Source: Candidatus Pacearchaeota archaeon (lineage in GTDB: Archaea > Nanobdellota > Nanobdellia > Pacearchaeales > GW2011-AR1). Taken from it: DNA of 24,710 nucleotides. The stretch's first letter is position 1. Every line of letters begins with the position of its first letter. This document shows positions 14,703 to 21,783 of the stretch, piece after piece. The position numbers were made by a program, and so were the translations under genes. Location: contig JAPLXX010000027.1 in the NCBI GenBank assembly GCA_026395855.1, forward strand, positions 1 to 24,710, in the 5' to 3' direction. The notes beneath the pieces were generated by a model, which made no database searches, was not told where the DNA came from, and saw only the letters and a program-made list of their open reading frames with translations.

Positions 14703-15217
14703 GAATCAAAAGGGATTACTGGTCTGCTATAAAAAGATTTTTTATGTGGATTACTTCAAGATTCAAACCGCTTACAGTTCACACAGAAGCGATTATGATA
14801 GATTCTGTCTGGGAAGCAGTTAAGAAAGAAGTTAAAAAAAACAGTGTTTTGAAGTGGTATGTTATGACTCCTGCAAACAGGGATTTTTTTAAATCTGATT
14901 TTAATGTTAAAATATCAAAAAAGAAGCTGTCTGAAATCTTAAGGAGAAGATATTTATGGATGCTTGAGCATGGACAAAAATTAGAGCTTCATATTCATCT
15001 GAGTTTAGTCGCAGGAAATATGAACTATAAAGAGCAGGATAAATTGTTTAAAGAATCTATTAATTGGATTAAAAAAGAACTGGGAATTAAACCTGCAGAA
15101 TTTGCTCCAGGGTGGTTTATTTACAATGAAGATACTTTAAATTTATGCAAAAAATACAGGCTGAAAATGATTTATGAAGGAGATTATGATTACAAACATG
15201 ATTTTCAGTTACTTTAA
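14699..15217 (+). CDS. Small polysaccharide-deacetylase-like (NodB-like) protein
   Basis: The 172-residue protein shows parts of the NodB fold: KWYVMTPANRDFF at 52-64 (the strand after the first motif), LELHIHLSL at 95-103 with His98-x-His100, and FAPGWFIYNEDTLNLCKKYRLK at 135-156, the barrel strand and following helix common in this superfamily. The first acidic motif is not convincingly present; TEAIMIDS at 29-36 is the only candidate. It is shorter than typical (about 200-280). The protein may be a minimal or degenerate deacetylase. It overlaps the upstream methyltransferase by 4 bp and its stop is interleaved with that of the convergent methyltransferase gene in a TTAA at 15214-15217. Confidence 0.6.
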   Translation: MRIKRDYWSAIKRFFMWITSRFKPLTVHTEAIMIDSVWEAVKKEVKKNSVLKWYVMTPANRDFFKSDFNVKISKKKLSEILRRRYLWMLEHGQKLELHIHLSLVAGNMNYKEQDKLFKESINWIKKELGIKPAEFAPGWFIYNEDTLNLCKKYRLKMIYEGDYDYKHDFQLL

Positions 15218-16014
15218 TTGGATTTCTTCAAAATAAAAATAAAATCAACACCGGCTTTCTCAGGAGAAATAAACTCTCCTATTTTATTTAATACACGATA
15301 TACTATAGAATTTAAAAGTCTGCCAATCCCGCCTTCCCTTAAAGAAATTTTTATTTTTTGGAAAAAGGGAATTTCAGATTTATTTTTGGACATATAGGCC
15401 CCCTGGTCACCATTTCCTTCCTGAAGGTGAATTATTTTAAATCCAGAGTCTCTAAATTCGTCTTTTATGCCTTCTAAAGTAAATGTATTTGGGTGGGCTT
15501 GGTCCCCTACTCCTAATTTTTCCCTTACATCGCGGTATATTTTTAACATAAAATTATGACAATCAAGAGATAGGTAAACTATTCCGGATTCTTTCAAGAC
15601 TCTTTTTATCTCTGATAAAACTTCTTTATAATTATGGACATGATCTATCACATTTGTAATTATTACCAAATCAAAATAGTTGTCTTTAAATGGTAATTCT
15701 TCTCCTTTCCCTTTAATGTATCTTATTCCCTTCGGAAGTTTGAAATTTTTTATAAAATAATCCATCAAAGGGTCTAACGAGTATTTTTTTGCTTTGGGAA
15801 GGTAATTTATTAAAGGGGATGCTCCTCCGCCAATTTCTAAAATATTTTTTTCTTTTGAAATCTTTATAAAATTAGAAAGTATTTTCTTATGATAATTCCA
15901 ATATTCTGTTAAGGTATTTACGTCTTCTTTTATGCTCTTTTTCCAATCCTTGTCCCAGAAATTTTTTTCATCTTTTTGTGCTATCTCCCAGCGTTTTTGA
16001 GTAATCTTTTTCAT
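15214..16014 (-). CDS. Class I SAM-dependent methyltransferase
   Basis: The 266-residue protein (start at 16014) has an N-terminal helical region rich in Lys and Trp (about 1-50), motif I ILEIGGGASPL at 58-68, ELPFKDNYFDLVII as post-motif, then NVIDHVHNYKEVLSEIKRVLKESG and IVYLSLDCHN. The C-terminal region of about 90 residues is outside the core and may bind the substrate. The frame extends to ATG 16050, which would overlap the upstream gene by 40 bp. The ATG at 16014 gives the 4-bp ATGA overlap seen at other junctions here, so it is preferred. It is third in the minus-strand methyltransferase group and probably modifies the exported glycan. Confidence 0.85.
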   Translation of the reverse strand: MKKITQKRWEIAQKDEKNFWDKDWKKSIKEDVNTLTEYWNYHKKILSNFIKISKEKNILEIGGGASPLINYLPKAKKYSLDPLMDYFIKNFKLPKGIRYIKGKGEELPFKDNYFDLVIITNVIDHVHNYKEVLSEIKRVLKESGIVYLSLDCHNFMLKIYRDVREKLGVGDQAHPNTFTLEGIKDEFRDSGFKIIHLQEGNGDQGAYMSKNKSEIPFFQKIKISLREGGIGRLLNSIVYRVLNKIGEFISPEKAGVDFIFILKKSN

Positions 16015-16445
16015 TTTTCTAAGATCCAGATTATTTCCCTTTTCTGCCAAAAAAGAAACCTTCCCCTCTTAACAATTGTTTTGACCAGCTTAAAAGGATG
16101 CCCGATGAATTCTGTCTGATTTATTCCTGTTACATCATTTATTGCAGATTCGTGAAAAAAATGCTTATGCTCCATTGTCCCAAAAGCTCCGCCTGTTGCT
16201 TCCACATGAGGCACCCGTATTTCCATTTTTCCCCCTTTTTTCAGGATTTTTTGACATTCTTTCAGAAATTTAAGAGGATTGTCCACGTGCTCCAAAATAT
16301 GGGCAGCGAATATAAAATCGACAGAATTGGGCTTGAAAGGATAGGGATATTTATTTAAATTATGCTTTATGTCCGGGTTTCCGATTACATCTACGTTGAC
16401 ATAACCTTCTTTCCTGTCTTCTCCGCAGCCTAAATTTAATTTCAT
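16011..16445 (-). CDS. Short SAM-dependent methyltransferase (LNLGCG type)
   Basis: The 144-residue protein starts MKLNLGCGEDRKEGYVNVD, a start typical of small methyltransferases in surface-polysaccharide loci. It continues with VDFIFAAHILEHVDNPLKFLKECQKILKKGG and MEIRVPH, then FGTMEHKHFF. It is near the minimum length for a class I fold and lacks a long C-terminal region. It is a clear paralogue of the adjacent upstream gene at 16502-17035, with the same LNLGCG, GY(V/L)NVD, HxLEH and FF landmarks in order. Its TATA-like box lies about 34 nt upstream, implying a short leader. Substrate unknown. Confidence 0.82.
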   Translation of the reverse strand: MKLNLGCGEDRKEGYVNVDVIGNPDIKHNLNKYPYPFKPNSVDFIFAAHILEHVDNPLKFLKECQKILKKGGKMEIRVPHVEATGGAFGTMEHKHFFHESAINDVTGINQTEFIGHPFKLVKTIVKRGRFLFWQKREIIWILEK

Positions 16446-16476
16446 TTTTATGGCAAATAACTTAACTAGGGGTGGT

Positions 16477-16482
16477 TTAAAA
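16477..16482 (-). promoter_or_regulatory. TATA-like box for the short methyltransferase gene
   Basis: TTTAAA on the minus strand is centred 34.5 nt before the ATG at 16445, inside the 56-base gap between the two paralogous methyltransferase genes. The spacing is longer than at the other promoters and would give a leader of roughly 8 nt. Confidence 0.4.
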
Positions 16483-16501
16483 AAATTGCTGTATTAAACA
16501 A

Positions 16502-17035
16502 TCATTTCACAACAATCAATTCATATTCTATCTCTGATGCCGGGAATGTCCATGCAAAAAAACGGCAATAAAATGCATGATTTAAATTTATAAGAGGATT
16601 GATGAGCCAGTTAAACAGGCTCAGTCTTCCTACCCCAAAATTTATCCTTACTTTCCTGGCTTTGAATAAGTCTTCATTGCAATTGACTTCATGGGAATAT
16701 CCGCCTTTTTTGAAATAATTAAAAGTGAATGGTGTGAAAAATCTTACATGAGTCGGATCGTTAAATTGCCCCCAGGAGGAATAAAAAGGAGTTTTAATTT
16801 TTATAACTGCATTGTTTTTGCAGATTCTTCTGAATTCATGCATTAAAGGAATAAAATTATGAATATGCTCCAGAACATGATATGCAAGAATTTCTTCGAC
16901 AGAATCTTTTTTGAATGGAAGCGGGGTTTTTTCCAAATTTAATATCTTATCTGGATTAACCAATGGTGAAGAGTCTACATTGAGGTATCCCTTTTTCCTG
17001 TCCTTTCCGCAGCCTAAATTCAGCCTTAATGCCAT
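16502..17035 (-). CDS. SAM-dependent methyltransferase (LNLGCG type)
   Basis: The 177-residue protein (start at 17035) opens MALRLNLGCGKDRKKGYLNVD, followed by ILAYHVLEHIHNFIPLMHEFRRICKNN, IKIKTPFYSSWGQFNDPTHVRFF and a longer C-terminal part that reads through a hydrophobic INLNHAFYCRFFAWTFPASEIEYEL segment (split here as about 150-172). It is paralogous to the next gene downstream. The frame opens four codons earlier (ATG at 17047), but the TTTAAA box at 17057-17062 lies 24.5 nt from 17035, so the shorter start is preferred. It stands 40 bases after the flippase stop. Confidence 0.82.
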   Translation of the reverse strand: MALRLNLGCGKDRKKGYLNVDSSPLVNPDKILNLEKTPLPFKKDSVEEILAYHVLEHIHNFIPLMHEFRRICKNNAVIKIKTPFYSSWGQFNDPTHVRFFTPFTFNYFKKGGYSHEVNCNEDLFKARKVRINFGVGRLSLFNWLINPLINLNHAFYCRFFAWTFPASEIEYELIVVK

Positions 17036-17056
17036 TAAGAATACCATAAAGCATGC

Positions 17057-17062
17057 TTTAAA
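17057..17062 (-). promoter_or_regulatory. TATA-like box for the upstream LNLGCG methyltransferase gene
   Basis: TTTAAA is centred 24.5 nt before the ATG at 17035 on the minus strand, just after the flippase stop codon. It supports the 17035 start over 17047. Confidence 0.5.
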
Positions 17063-17075
17063 AAAGTTTACTGAA

Positions 17076-18587
17076 CTACCTTTTCAGCAGATTCTTTATT
17101 TCTTCTATAGATACTGCCTTGATAAGAAAAATTACCAAGAAGTAGACCACGACTGCGCTTAGGATCATGATTATTCCGGAAATTACATTAAGAGGAAAGA
17201 GATATCTAAAAAGAAATAAGTAACCAAGCATTATTAGGCTAGCAAATAAAGGGTTAACCATAGAAAACCGATCTGGTCTAAGGTTAATTTTTTTCGCAGA
17301 AATTACTATCATTAAAAATAACCCGGAATATCTTGTTACAAGGGTTGCAAAAGATGCTCCTATGAGCCCATAAGAAGGATTTATTTTTGATAAGTAGAAA
17401 ATTAAGATTATATTCAAAAAAAGATTAGCAGTGGAAGTTGCCAGGGTTATAAATGCGGGGATCTTTGGTTTTTCTTTCGCATTTAAAAGAACAGTATATG
17501 TAGAAGAGAGCAGAGATTCAAGAATAAGCAAACTTAAAAAAACAGATGTTAATAAAATAGGGATTCTATACTCTACTGGAACATATTCCGCGCCGTATAA
17601 AAATTTCAAAAGGGGCATTATGATAAACGCAAGCCCTATTGATGCTGGAAAAGCCAGCAAAGAAATATACTTGAATGTTTTTTTGAATGCCTTATCCAAG
17701 GTTTTTCCATTTAATTGTGTAAAAAAGGGCAAAAAAAGAGATGTTAGCCCCACAATTCCCAAAACACCAACAACTACAGAGAAAATAGCATTATAAAATC
17801 CGACAAATTTTAAATCCAAAAAATATCCTAAAACTAATTTGTCCATATTAGCAAGAACCAGTAAAGTCATTGAACTTAGAGTTAAAAATCCGGAAAATTT
17901 TAGCATTCTTCTGCGTTCTACAGGTATTGTCCTTCCTTTTATCAACGATGAGTATTTCCTATCTATGACCCATAAGGTATATCCTAAAGATAAAAGAAGC
18001 GAAAGGGACAGGATAATAAATATTCCTACCACAGATTTAGACAAAAATACCAAAAAAACAAGCAACACCAGCTTTGAAATTTGAAAAATAGCTTCTCCCA
18101 TTGCAGAATATTTCATCTTCTGAAAAGAAAGAAATACAGAGGTAGACATTGTATACAAGGCATTTAAGAAAAGGTAGATGCTTCCTATTTTTAATGGCAA
18201 AATAAGCTCTGGTTTTTTGAAAAAACCAGCTATCAATCCAGAAAATAAAAATAAAAGAACAGAGGCCAATACAGACAAGAGTAATTTTGTTTTAAGCAAA
18301 AACCAAAATCTTGAACGAGCTTCTATTTTTTTATTTTTCCCTATGCTTTCTGCCAAATATCTGGTAATTGTGCTTCCAATTCCCAAATCAGATATAGCCA
18401 AAACGACCAGGATTATTGTCAGCGCGAAAGAATAAACCCCGAAACGCTCTGGCAAAAGTATCCTGGCAACTATTACTGTAAAGACTAGGGCCCCAATCTT
18501 TGAAGTAAGTGATGTTAATCCCCCATAAAATAGGTTATTGATAATCCCTGCCATAAAATTTTTTCTTTTCTCTTTTCCTAAATTCAT
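17076..18587 (-). CDS. Wzx-type polysaccharide/lipid-linked oligosaccharide flippase (MOP superfamily)
   Basis: The 503-residue polytopic membrane protein has about 12-14 hydrophobic segments, in the pattern of Wzx/RfbX flippases of the MATE/MOP superfamily. The first helix region (SLTSKIGALVFTVIVARILLPERFGVYSFAL, about 20-50) is the characteristic opening, with LPERFG in the first loop; MLKFSGFLTLSSM begins the second half. It would flip the lipid-linked glycan from the cytoplasmic face to the outside, where AglB acts. This supplies the step between the glycosyltransferases and the oligosaccharyltransferase. The start at 18587 follows a weak TATA-like CTAAAAA about 24 nt upstream; an internal ATG at 18554 is possible. 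It diverges from the glutamine-kinase-like gene. Confidence 0.9.
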   Translation of the reverse strand: MNLGKEKRKNFMAGIINNLFYGGLTSLTSKIGALVFTVIVARILLPERFGVYSFALTIILVVLAISDLGIGSTITRYLAESIGKNKKIEARSRFWFLLKTKLLLSVLASVLLFLFSGLIAGFFKKPELILPLKIGSIYLFLNALYTMSTSVFLSFQKMKYSAMGEAIFQISKLVLLVFLVFLSKSVVGIFIILSLSLLLSLGYTLWVIDRKYSSLIKGRTIPVERRRMLKFSGFLTLSSMTLLVLANMDKLVLGYFLDLKFVGFYNAIFSVVVGVLGIVGLTSLFLPFFTQLNGKTLDKAFKKTFKYISLLAFPASIGLAFIIMPLLKFLYGAEYVPVEYRIPILLTSVFLSLLILESLLSSTYTVLLNAKEKPKIPAFITLATSTANLFLNIILIFYLSKINPSYGLIGASFATLVTRYSGLFLMIVISAKKINLRPDRFSMVNPLFASLIMLGYLFLFRYLFPLNVISGIIMILSAVVVYFLVIFLIKAVSIEEIKNLLKR

Positions 18588-18656
18588 ATTAAACTCAATA
18601 TTTTCTGCTTTTTAGCCTTTGTGAAATCTGTGTTTATAGTATGGCAATGCATAAGA

Positions 18657-18662
18657 TTTAAA
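18657..18662 (+). promoter_or_regulatory. TATA-like box for the phosphoramidate cassette
   Basis: TTTAAA is centred 28.5 nt before the ATG at 18688, in the 100-base divergent gap beside the flippase. There is no Shine-Dalgarno, so the first cassette gene is probably leaderless or nearly so. Confidence 0.5.
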
Positions 18663-18687
18663 AGATAATTATGTATAATTATAAACC

Positions 18688-21069
18688 ATGGAGAGCAGTA
18701 AAATCTTTTCTACTAAAGCCAAAACACTGGAAAATCTGAAAAAAATTGTTAAAAGATCACAAATTATCCGGATGATTTCCTTTAATTTTTATAGCTGGAA
18801 AAACCATGAAGAAAAAATTCTAAACAAAATCCAGCAGGAATTTAATCCAAGGAAGATAATTATAAGGAGTTCTGCAATCGGGGAGGATTCAGGAAATGAA
18901 TCACTAGCGGGGCAGTTTGAAAGCGTGTTGAATGTAAATTCCAAAAAAAGGGAAGAGATAAGAAATGCCGTGAATAGGGTCTTTGGTTCTTACAGAAAAA
19001 AAGGCGAGCTTGGATTTATGAATCAGGTTCTTGTGCAGTTTCAGGCAGAAGATATTTTATTCAGCGGAGTTATCTTCTCAAGGGGCATTATCAACAGTTC
19101 TCCGTATTACATTATTAATTATGACTCCAAGGGCTCAACAAATAGTGTGACTTCAGGAATTGAGGGAAAAACTATCAAAATCTCAAAATTTCTTCCGGTA
19201 GAAAAAATTCCTAAAAAATTCAGGAAATTGATAGTTGCAATAAAAGAGATAGAAAAATTAGTCTCTAATAAAGGATTGGACATAGAATTTGGAATTAACA
19301 AAAAAGGAGAGGTTATAATCTTCCAGGTCAGACCAATTACAACAAAAAAAACAAATATCAATGAGGAGGTTATAGAAAGAAGATTAAAAAGCCTGGAAAA
19401 TAAGTTCCTGCTTATTGAAAAATTAAATAAAAGAGTTTCCGGAGAAAAAAAGATTTTCGCAGATATGCCTGACTGGAATCCAGCAGAAATTCTTGGAGAT
19501 TCTCCGGGCTATCTTGATTTCTCTCTCTACAATTATATAATAACAGAAAGTGCATGGCATGAGGCAAGAGTTTCTCAAGGCTATGATGCAGGAACCCCTT
19601 CCAGATTGGTTGTTCTTTTTGGAAACAAGCCCTATGTTGATGTTGGAAGCACTTTTAGCTCTTTTATCCCCCATGGGCTCTCCAGAGAACTAAGGGAAAA
19701 ATTGATATTATTTTATATAAATAAACTCAGAAAAAATCCCGAATTACAGGATAAGGTAGAATTTGATCTTTTGCATACCTGTTACGACCTAAGATTTAAA
19801 GAAAGGTCCAGGGAGCTCTTAAATAATAGGTTCACGGAAGATGAGATTGCTGAATTAAAGAATGCCCTGATAGATCTTACTAATAATCTTATCTTAAATT
19901 CATATGAAAACATAAAAAAGGATTTAAAATCCCTGGATAAAATGAAAAAAAATAGGAGGAAAATAAAGATTGCTGATTCAAAGGAGCAAGTATTATCCTC
20001 ATTAAGATGTGCTGAATTTCTTTTGAATGATTGCAGAGAAAAAGGAACTGTTCAGTTTTCCAGACTGGCGCGACTTGCTTTTATCGGAAAAATTTTATTA
20101 AAAAGCCTTGTTGCAAGAGGGGTTATTAATACTGATTTTTATAATTCATTTATGGAATCAATAAGAACAGTTGCCACCGAATTTGAGGAAGATTTTGAAT
20201 TTATGAACAAGAGAAAACTTACAAGGGAAAAATTTATCCGAAAATATTATCATCTTAGACCGGGAACTTATGATATTACCAGCAGGAGGTATGAGTCAAG
20301 CCTAGATCTTATAAAGGGGAATGGATCAACATTTAATGAGAAAAAGAATAAGAAAAAATTCAGGTTGGATCTTGGAACAGAAAAAAAAATAAACGAAGCT
20401 CTTAAGAAAGAGGGTTTGAAGTTTACTGCAAAAGAACTTTTTAATTTTTCCCGTTCAGCAATAGAAACCAGGGAATCTTCTAAATTTGAGTTCACAAAAA
20501 ACCTAAGTGATGCCATTGAACTAATTGCTGTTGCCGGGGAAGAAATGGGATTTTCCAGAGAAGAGATGGCCTTGCTTAAAGTTGAGGATATTTTTCCGAG
20601 ACAAAAATCAAGCAGAGAACATATAGGAAGACATTGGAGGAAAAAAGTGGAAGAAAAAATGGTTTTAAGAAGAATAGATAATCACCTCGAACTGCCGCCC
20701 ATCCTTTTTTCTGTTAAAGATTTTTATCTTGTTACATATTATGAATCACGCCCCAATTATATCACCAGCAAGAAAATAACTGCTAAATTATACAAGCTGG
20801 AAAAAAAGGACCAAAAACTATCAGAAATAAAAGGGAGAATTGTTATGTTAGAGAGCGGAGATCCTGGATATGATTGGATATTTACTAAAAAACCGGCAGG
20901 ATTAATAACTAAATATGGCGGAGTGGCATCACACATGTCAATCAGGTGTGCAGAATTTGGAATTCCGGCAGCAATAGGGTGCGGAATTCTGTTTGATAAA
21001 CTAAAAGACAAAGAAAGGATAAACCTTGACTGCAAATTAAAAAAAATAACTCCTATAAAAATAGAATGA
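18688..21069 (+). CDS. PEP-synthase-like ATP-grasp/phosphohistidine enzyme, candidate L-glutamine kinase (Cj1418-like)
   Basis: The 793-residue protein has an N-terminal PPDK/PEP-synthase ATP-grasp domain (about 1-220): IIIRSSAIGEDSGNESLAG from 57, with Arg60, and DIEFG...IFQVRPIT near 198-218, with Glu200, Gln213 and Arg215. A long middle region (about 245-690) starts with MPDWNPAEILG, then SLYNYI and VDVGSTFSSFIPHG. A C-terminal phosphohistidine swivelling domain has KYGGVASHMSIRCAEFGIPAA, with the phosphoryl-carrier His749. A PEP/pyruvate-binding barrel as in PEP synthase is absent. This is the domain plan of C. jejuni Cj1418, which phosphorylates L-glutamine at the amide nitrogen using ATP, via a phosphohistidine. 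The next two genes match the two following steps in the same order. Activity is inferred; a kinase for another small molecule is the main alternative. Confidence 0.8.
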   Translation: MESSKIFSTKAKTLENLKKIVKRSQIIRMISFNFYSWKNHEEKILNKIQQEFNPRKIIIRSSAIGEDSGNESLAGQFESVLNVNSKKREEIRNAVNRVFGSYRKKGELGFMNQVLVQFQAEDILFSGVIFSRGIINSSPYYIINYDSKGSTNSVTSGIEGKTIKISKFLPVEKIPKKFRKLIVAIKEIEKLVSNKGLDIEFGINKKGEVIIFQVRPITTKKTNINEEVIERRLKSLENKFLLIEKLNKRVSGEKKIFADMPDWNPAEILGDSPGYLDFSLYNYIITESAWHEARVSQGYDAGTPSRLVVLFGNKPYVDVGSTFSSFIPHGLSRELREKLILFYINKLRKNPELQDKVEFDLLHTCYDLRFKERSRELLNNRFTEDEIAELKNALIDLTNNLILNSYENIKKDLKSLDKMKKNRRKIKIADSKEQVLSSLRCAEFLLNDCREKGTVQFSRLARLAFIGKILLKSLVARGVINTDFYNSFMESIRTVATEFEEDFEFMNKRKLTREKFIRKYYHLRPGTYDITSRRYESSLDLIKGNGSTFNEKKNKKKFRLDLGTEKKINEALKKEGLKFTAKELFNFSRSAIETRESSKFEFTKNLSDAIELIAVAGEEMGFSREEMALLKVEDIFPRQKSSREHIGRHWRKKVEEKMVLRRIDNHLELPPILFSVKDFYLVTYYESRPNYITSKKITAKLYKLEKKDQKLSEIKGRIVMLESGDPGYDWIFTKKPAGLITKYGGVASHMSIRCAEFGIPAAIGCGILFDKLKDKERINLDCKLKKITPIKIE

Positions 21070-21710
21070 TAACTTTAATATCACAAAGAATAAGGGAAAC
21101 CGGCAATCAAAATTCAGACTGTCTGGAGCATGCATATGTGAAGTATTTCAGCAAACTTGGATTTAATCTTATTCCTGTTCCTAATTCCAAGGAAAATCTT
21201 GAATTTTATCTGAGTCTTCCTGTAGAAAGAATAATCCTTACTGGCGGAGGAGATATTGGCGATGAAATATCCAAGGAAAGGGATGAAACTGAAAAGGCTT
21301 TGCTGGATTTTGCAATAAAAAATCACATTCCTGTACTTGGAATATGCAGGGGCATGCAGTTCATAAATTATTATTTTGGAGGTAAATTAATAAAAATAAG
21401 TGAAATAAGCAGTCAGAATCATGTTGCTGTATTGCATAATATTGAAATCAATTATACTGCATTGAAAGGATTGATTGGAGAAAATATTCAGGTTAATTCT
21501 TACCATAATTTTGGTTTTGATGAGAATCTTTTTTCTTCAGAATTGAGAGTTTTTGCAAAAGCCCCTGATAAAACTATAGAAGGAATTTATCACCAGACTC
21601 TGCCAATAGCAGGAATTGCCTGGCATCCTGAAAGAGAAAGTCCAAACAAAGAGGCTAATGAAAAAATCGCGACAGCATTTTTGAAAGGAGAATTGTTCTG
21701 GAAAATATGA
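21066..21710 (+). CDS. Class I glutamine-amidotransferase-like hydrolase, candidate gamma-glutamyl-CDP-amidate hydrolase (Cj1417-like)
   Basis: The 214-residue protein belongs to the gamma-glutamyl-GABA hydrolase (peptidase C26) group of the class I GATase superfamily. The triad is readable: nucleophile Cys94 in LGICRGMQF, and His187 and Glu189 in AWHPERE. TGGGDIGDE at 59-67 forms the oxyanion/substrate loop, and NSYHNFG lies at 144-150. No synthase domain is attached, so it works as a hydrolase. In C. jejuni, Cj1417 cleaves CDP-L-glutamine to glutamate and cytidine diphosphoramidate. The 4-bp overlap with the kinase-like gene and the cytidylyltransferase gene after it support that role. A PuuD-like gamma-Glu-GABA hydrolase is the alternative from sequence alone, but no polyamine genes are nearby. 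Confidence 0.82.
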   Translation: MITLISQRIRETGNQNSDCLEHAYVKYFSKLGFNLIPVPNSKENLEFYLSLPVERIILTGGGDIGDEISKERDETEKALLDFAIKNHIPVLGICRGMQFINYYFGGKLIKISEISSQNHVAVLHNIEINYTALKGLIGENIQVNSYHNFGFDENLFSSELRVFAKAPDKTIEGIYHQTLPIAGIAWHPERESPNKEANEKIATAFLKGELFWKI

Positions 21711-21783
21711 AAGTAAATAAGAAATTTTCATTCATTTGCCAAGATGTTTCGCGAACAAGAAATTCGCGTCACAGGAGCATCAA
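21711..21783. other. Intercistronic gap with a G+C-rich hairpin inside the cassette
   Basis: This 73-base gap is unusual because the two cassette genes before it and the two after it overlap each other. It holds a perfect inverted repeat, CGCGAA (21750-21755), a 7-base loop, and TTCGCG (21763-21768), which stands out as G+C-rich in AT-rich surroundings. The hairpin ends 4 bases before the AGGAG ribosome binding site. It has no T-run after it, so it does not look like a terminator. It could affect translation, protect an mRNA end, or mark an old junction between transferred segments. Confidence 0.45.
21773..21777 (+). promoter_or_regulatory. Shine-Dalgarno site for the cytidylyltransferase gene
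   Basis: AGGAG ends 6 nt before the ATG at 21784 and decides that start over the in-frame ATG at 21736, which would put the hairpin inside the coding sequence. Confidence 0.6.

Noticed and set aside
16015..16050. Upstream ATG extending the third minus-strand methyltransferase to 16050
   Set aside because: It would overlap the preceding gene by 40 bp. ATG 16014 gives the ATGA overlap used at most junctions here.
18688..21069. Call as a true phosphoenolpyruvate synthase
   Set aside because: The ATP-grasp and phosphohistidine domains are present, but no C-terminal PEP/pyruvate-binding barrel follows His749: the protein ends 44 residues later. Gene context also points to a small-molecule kinase.
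21748..21768. Hairpin region as a recombination or attachment site
   Set aside because: No matching direct repeat, integrase, transposase or tRNA gene was seen in the window, so there is nothing to support a mobile-element boundary.
21736..21783. In-frame upstream start adding 16 residues to the cytidylyltransferase
   Set aside because: The conserved nucleotide-binding strand begins at the ATG at 21784, which has an AGGAG site 6 nt upstream. The extra codons cover the hairpin and carry no conserved motif.
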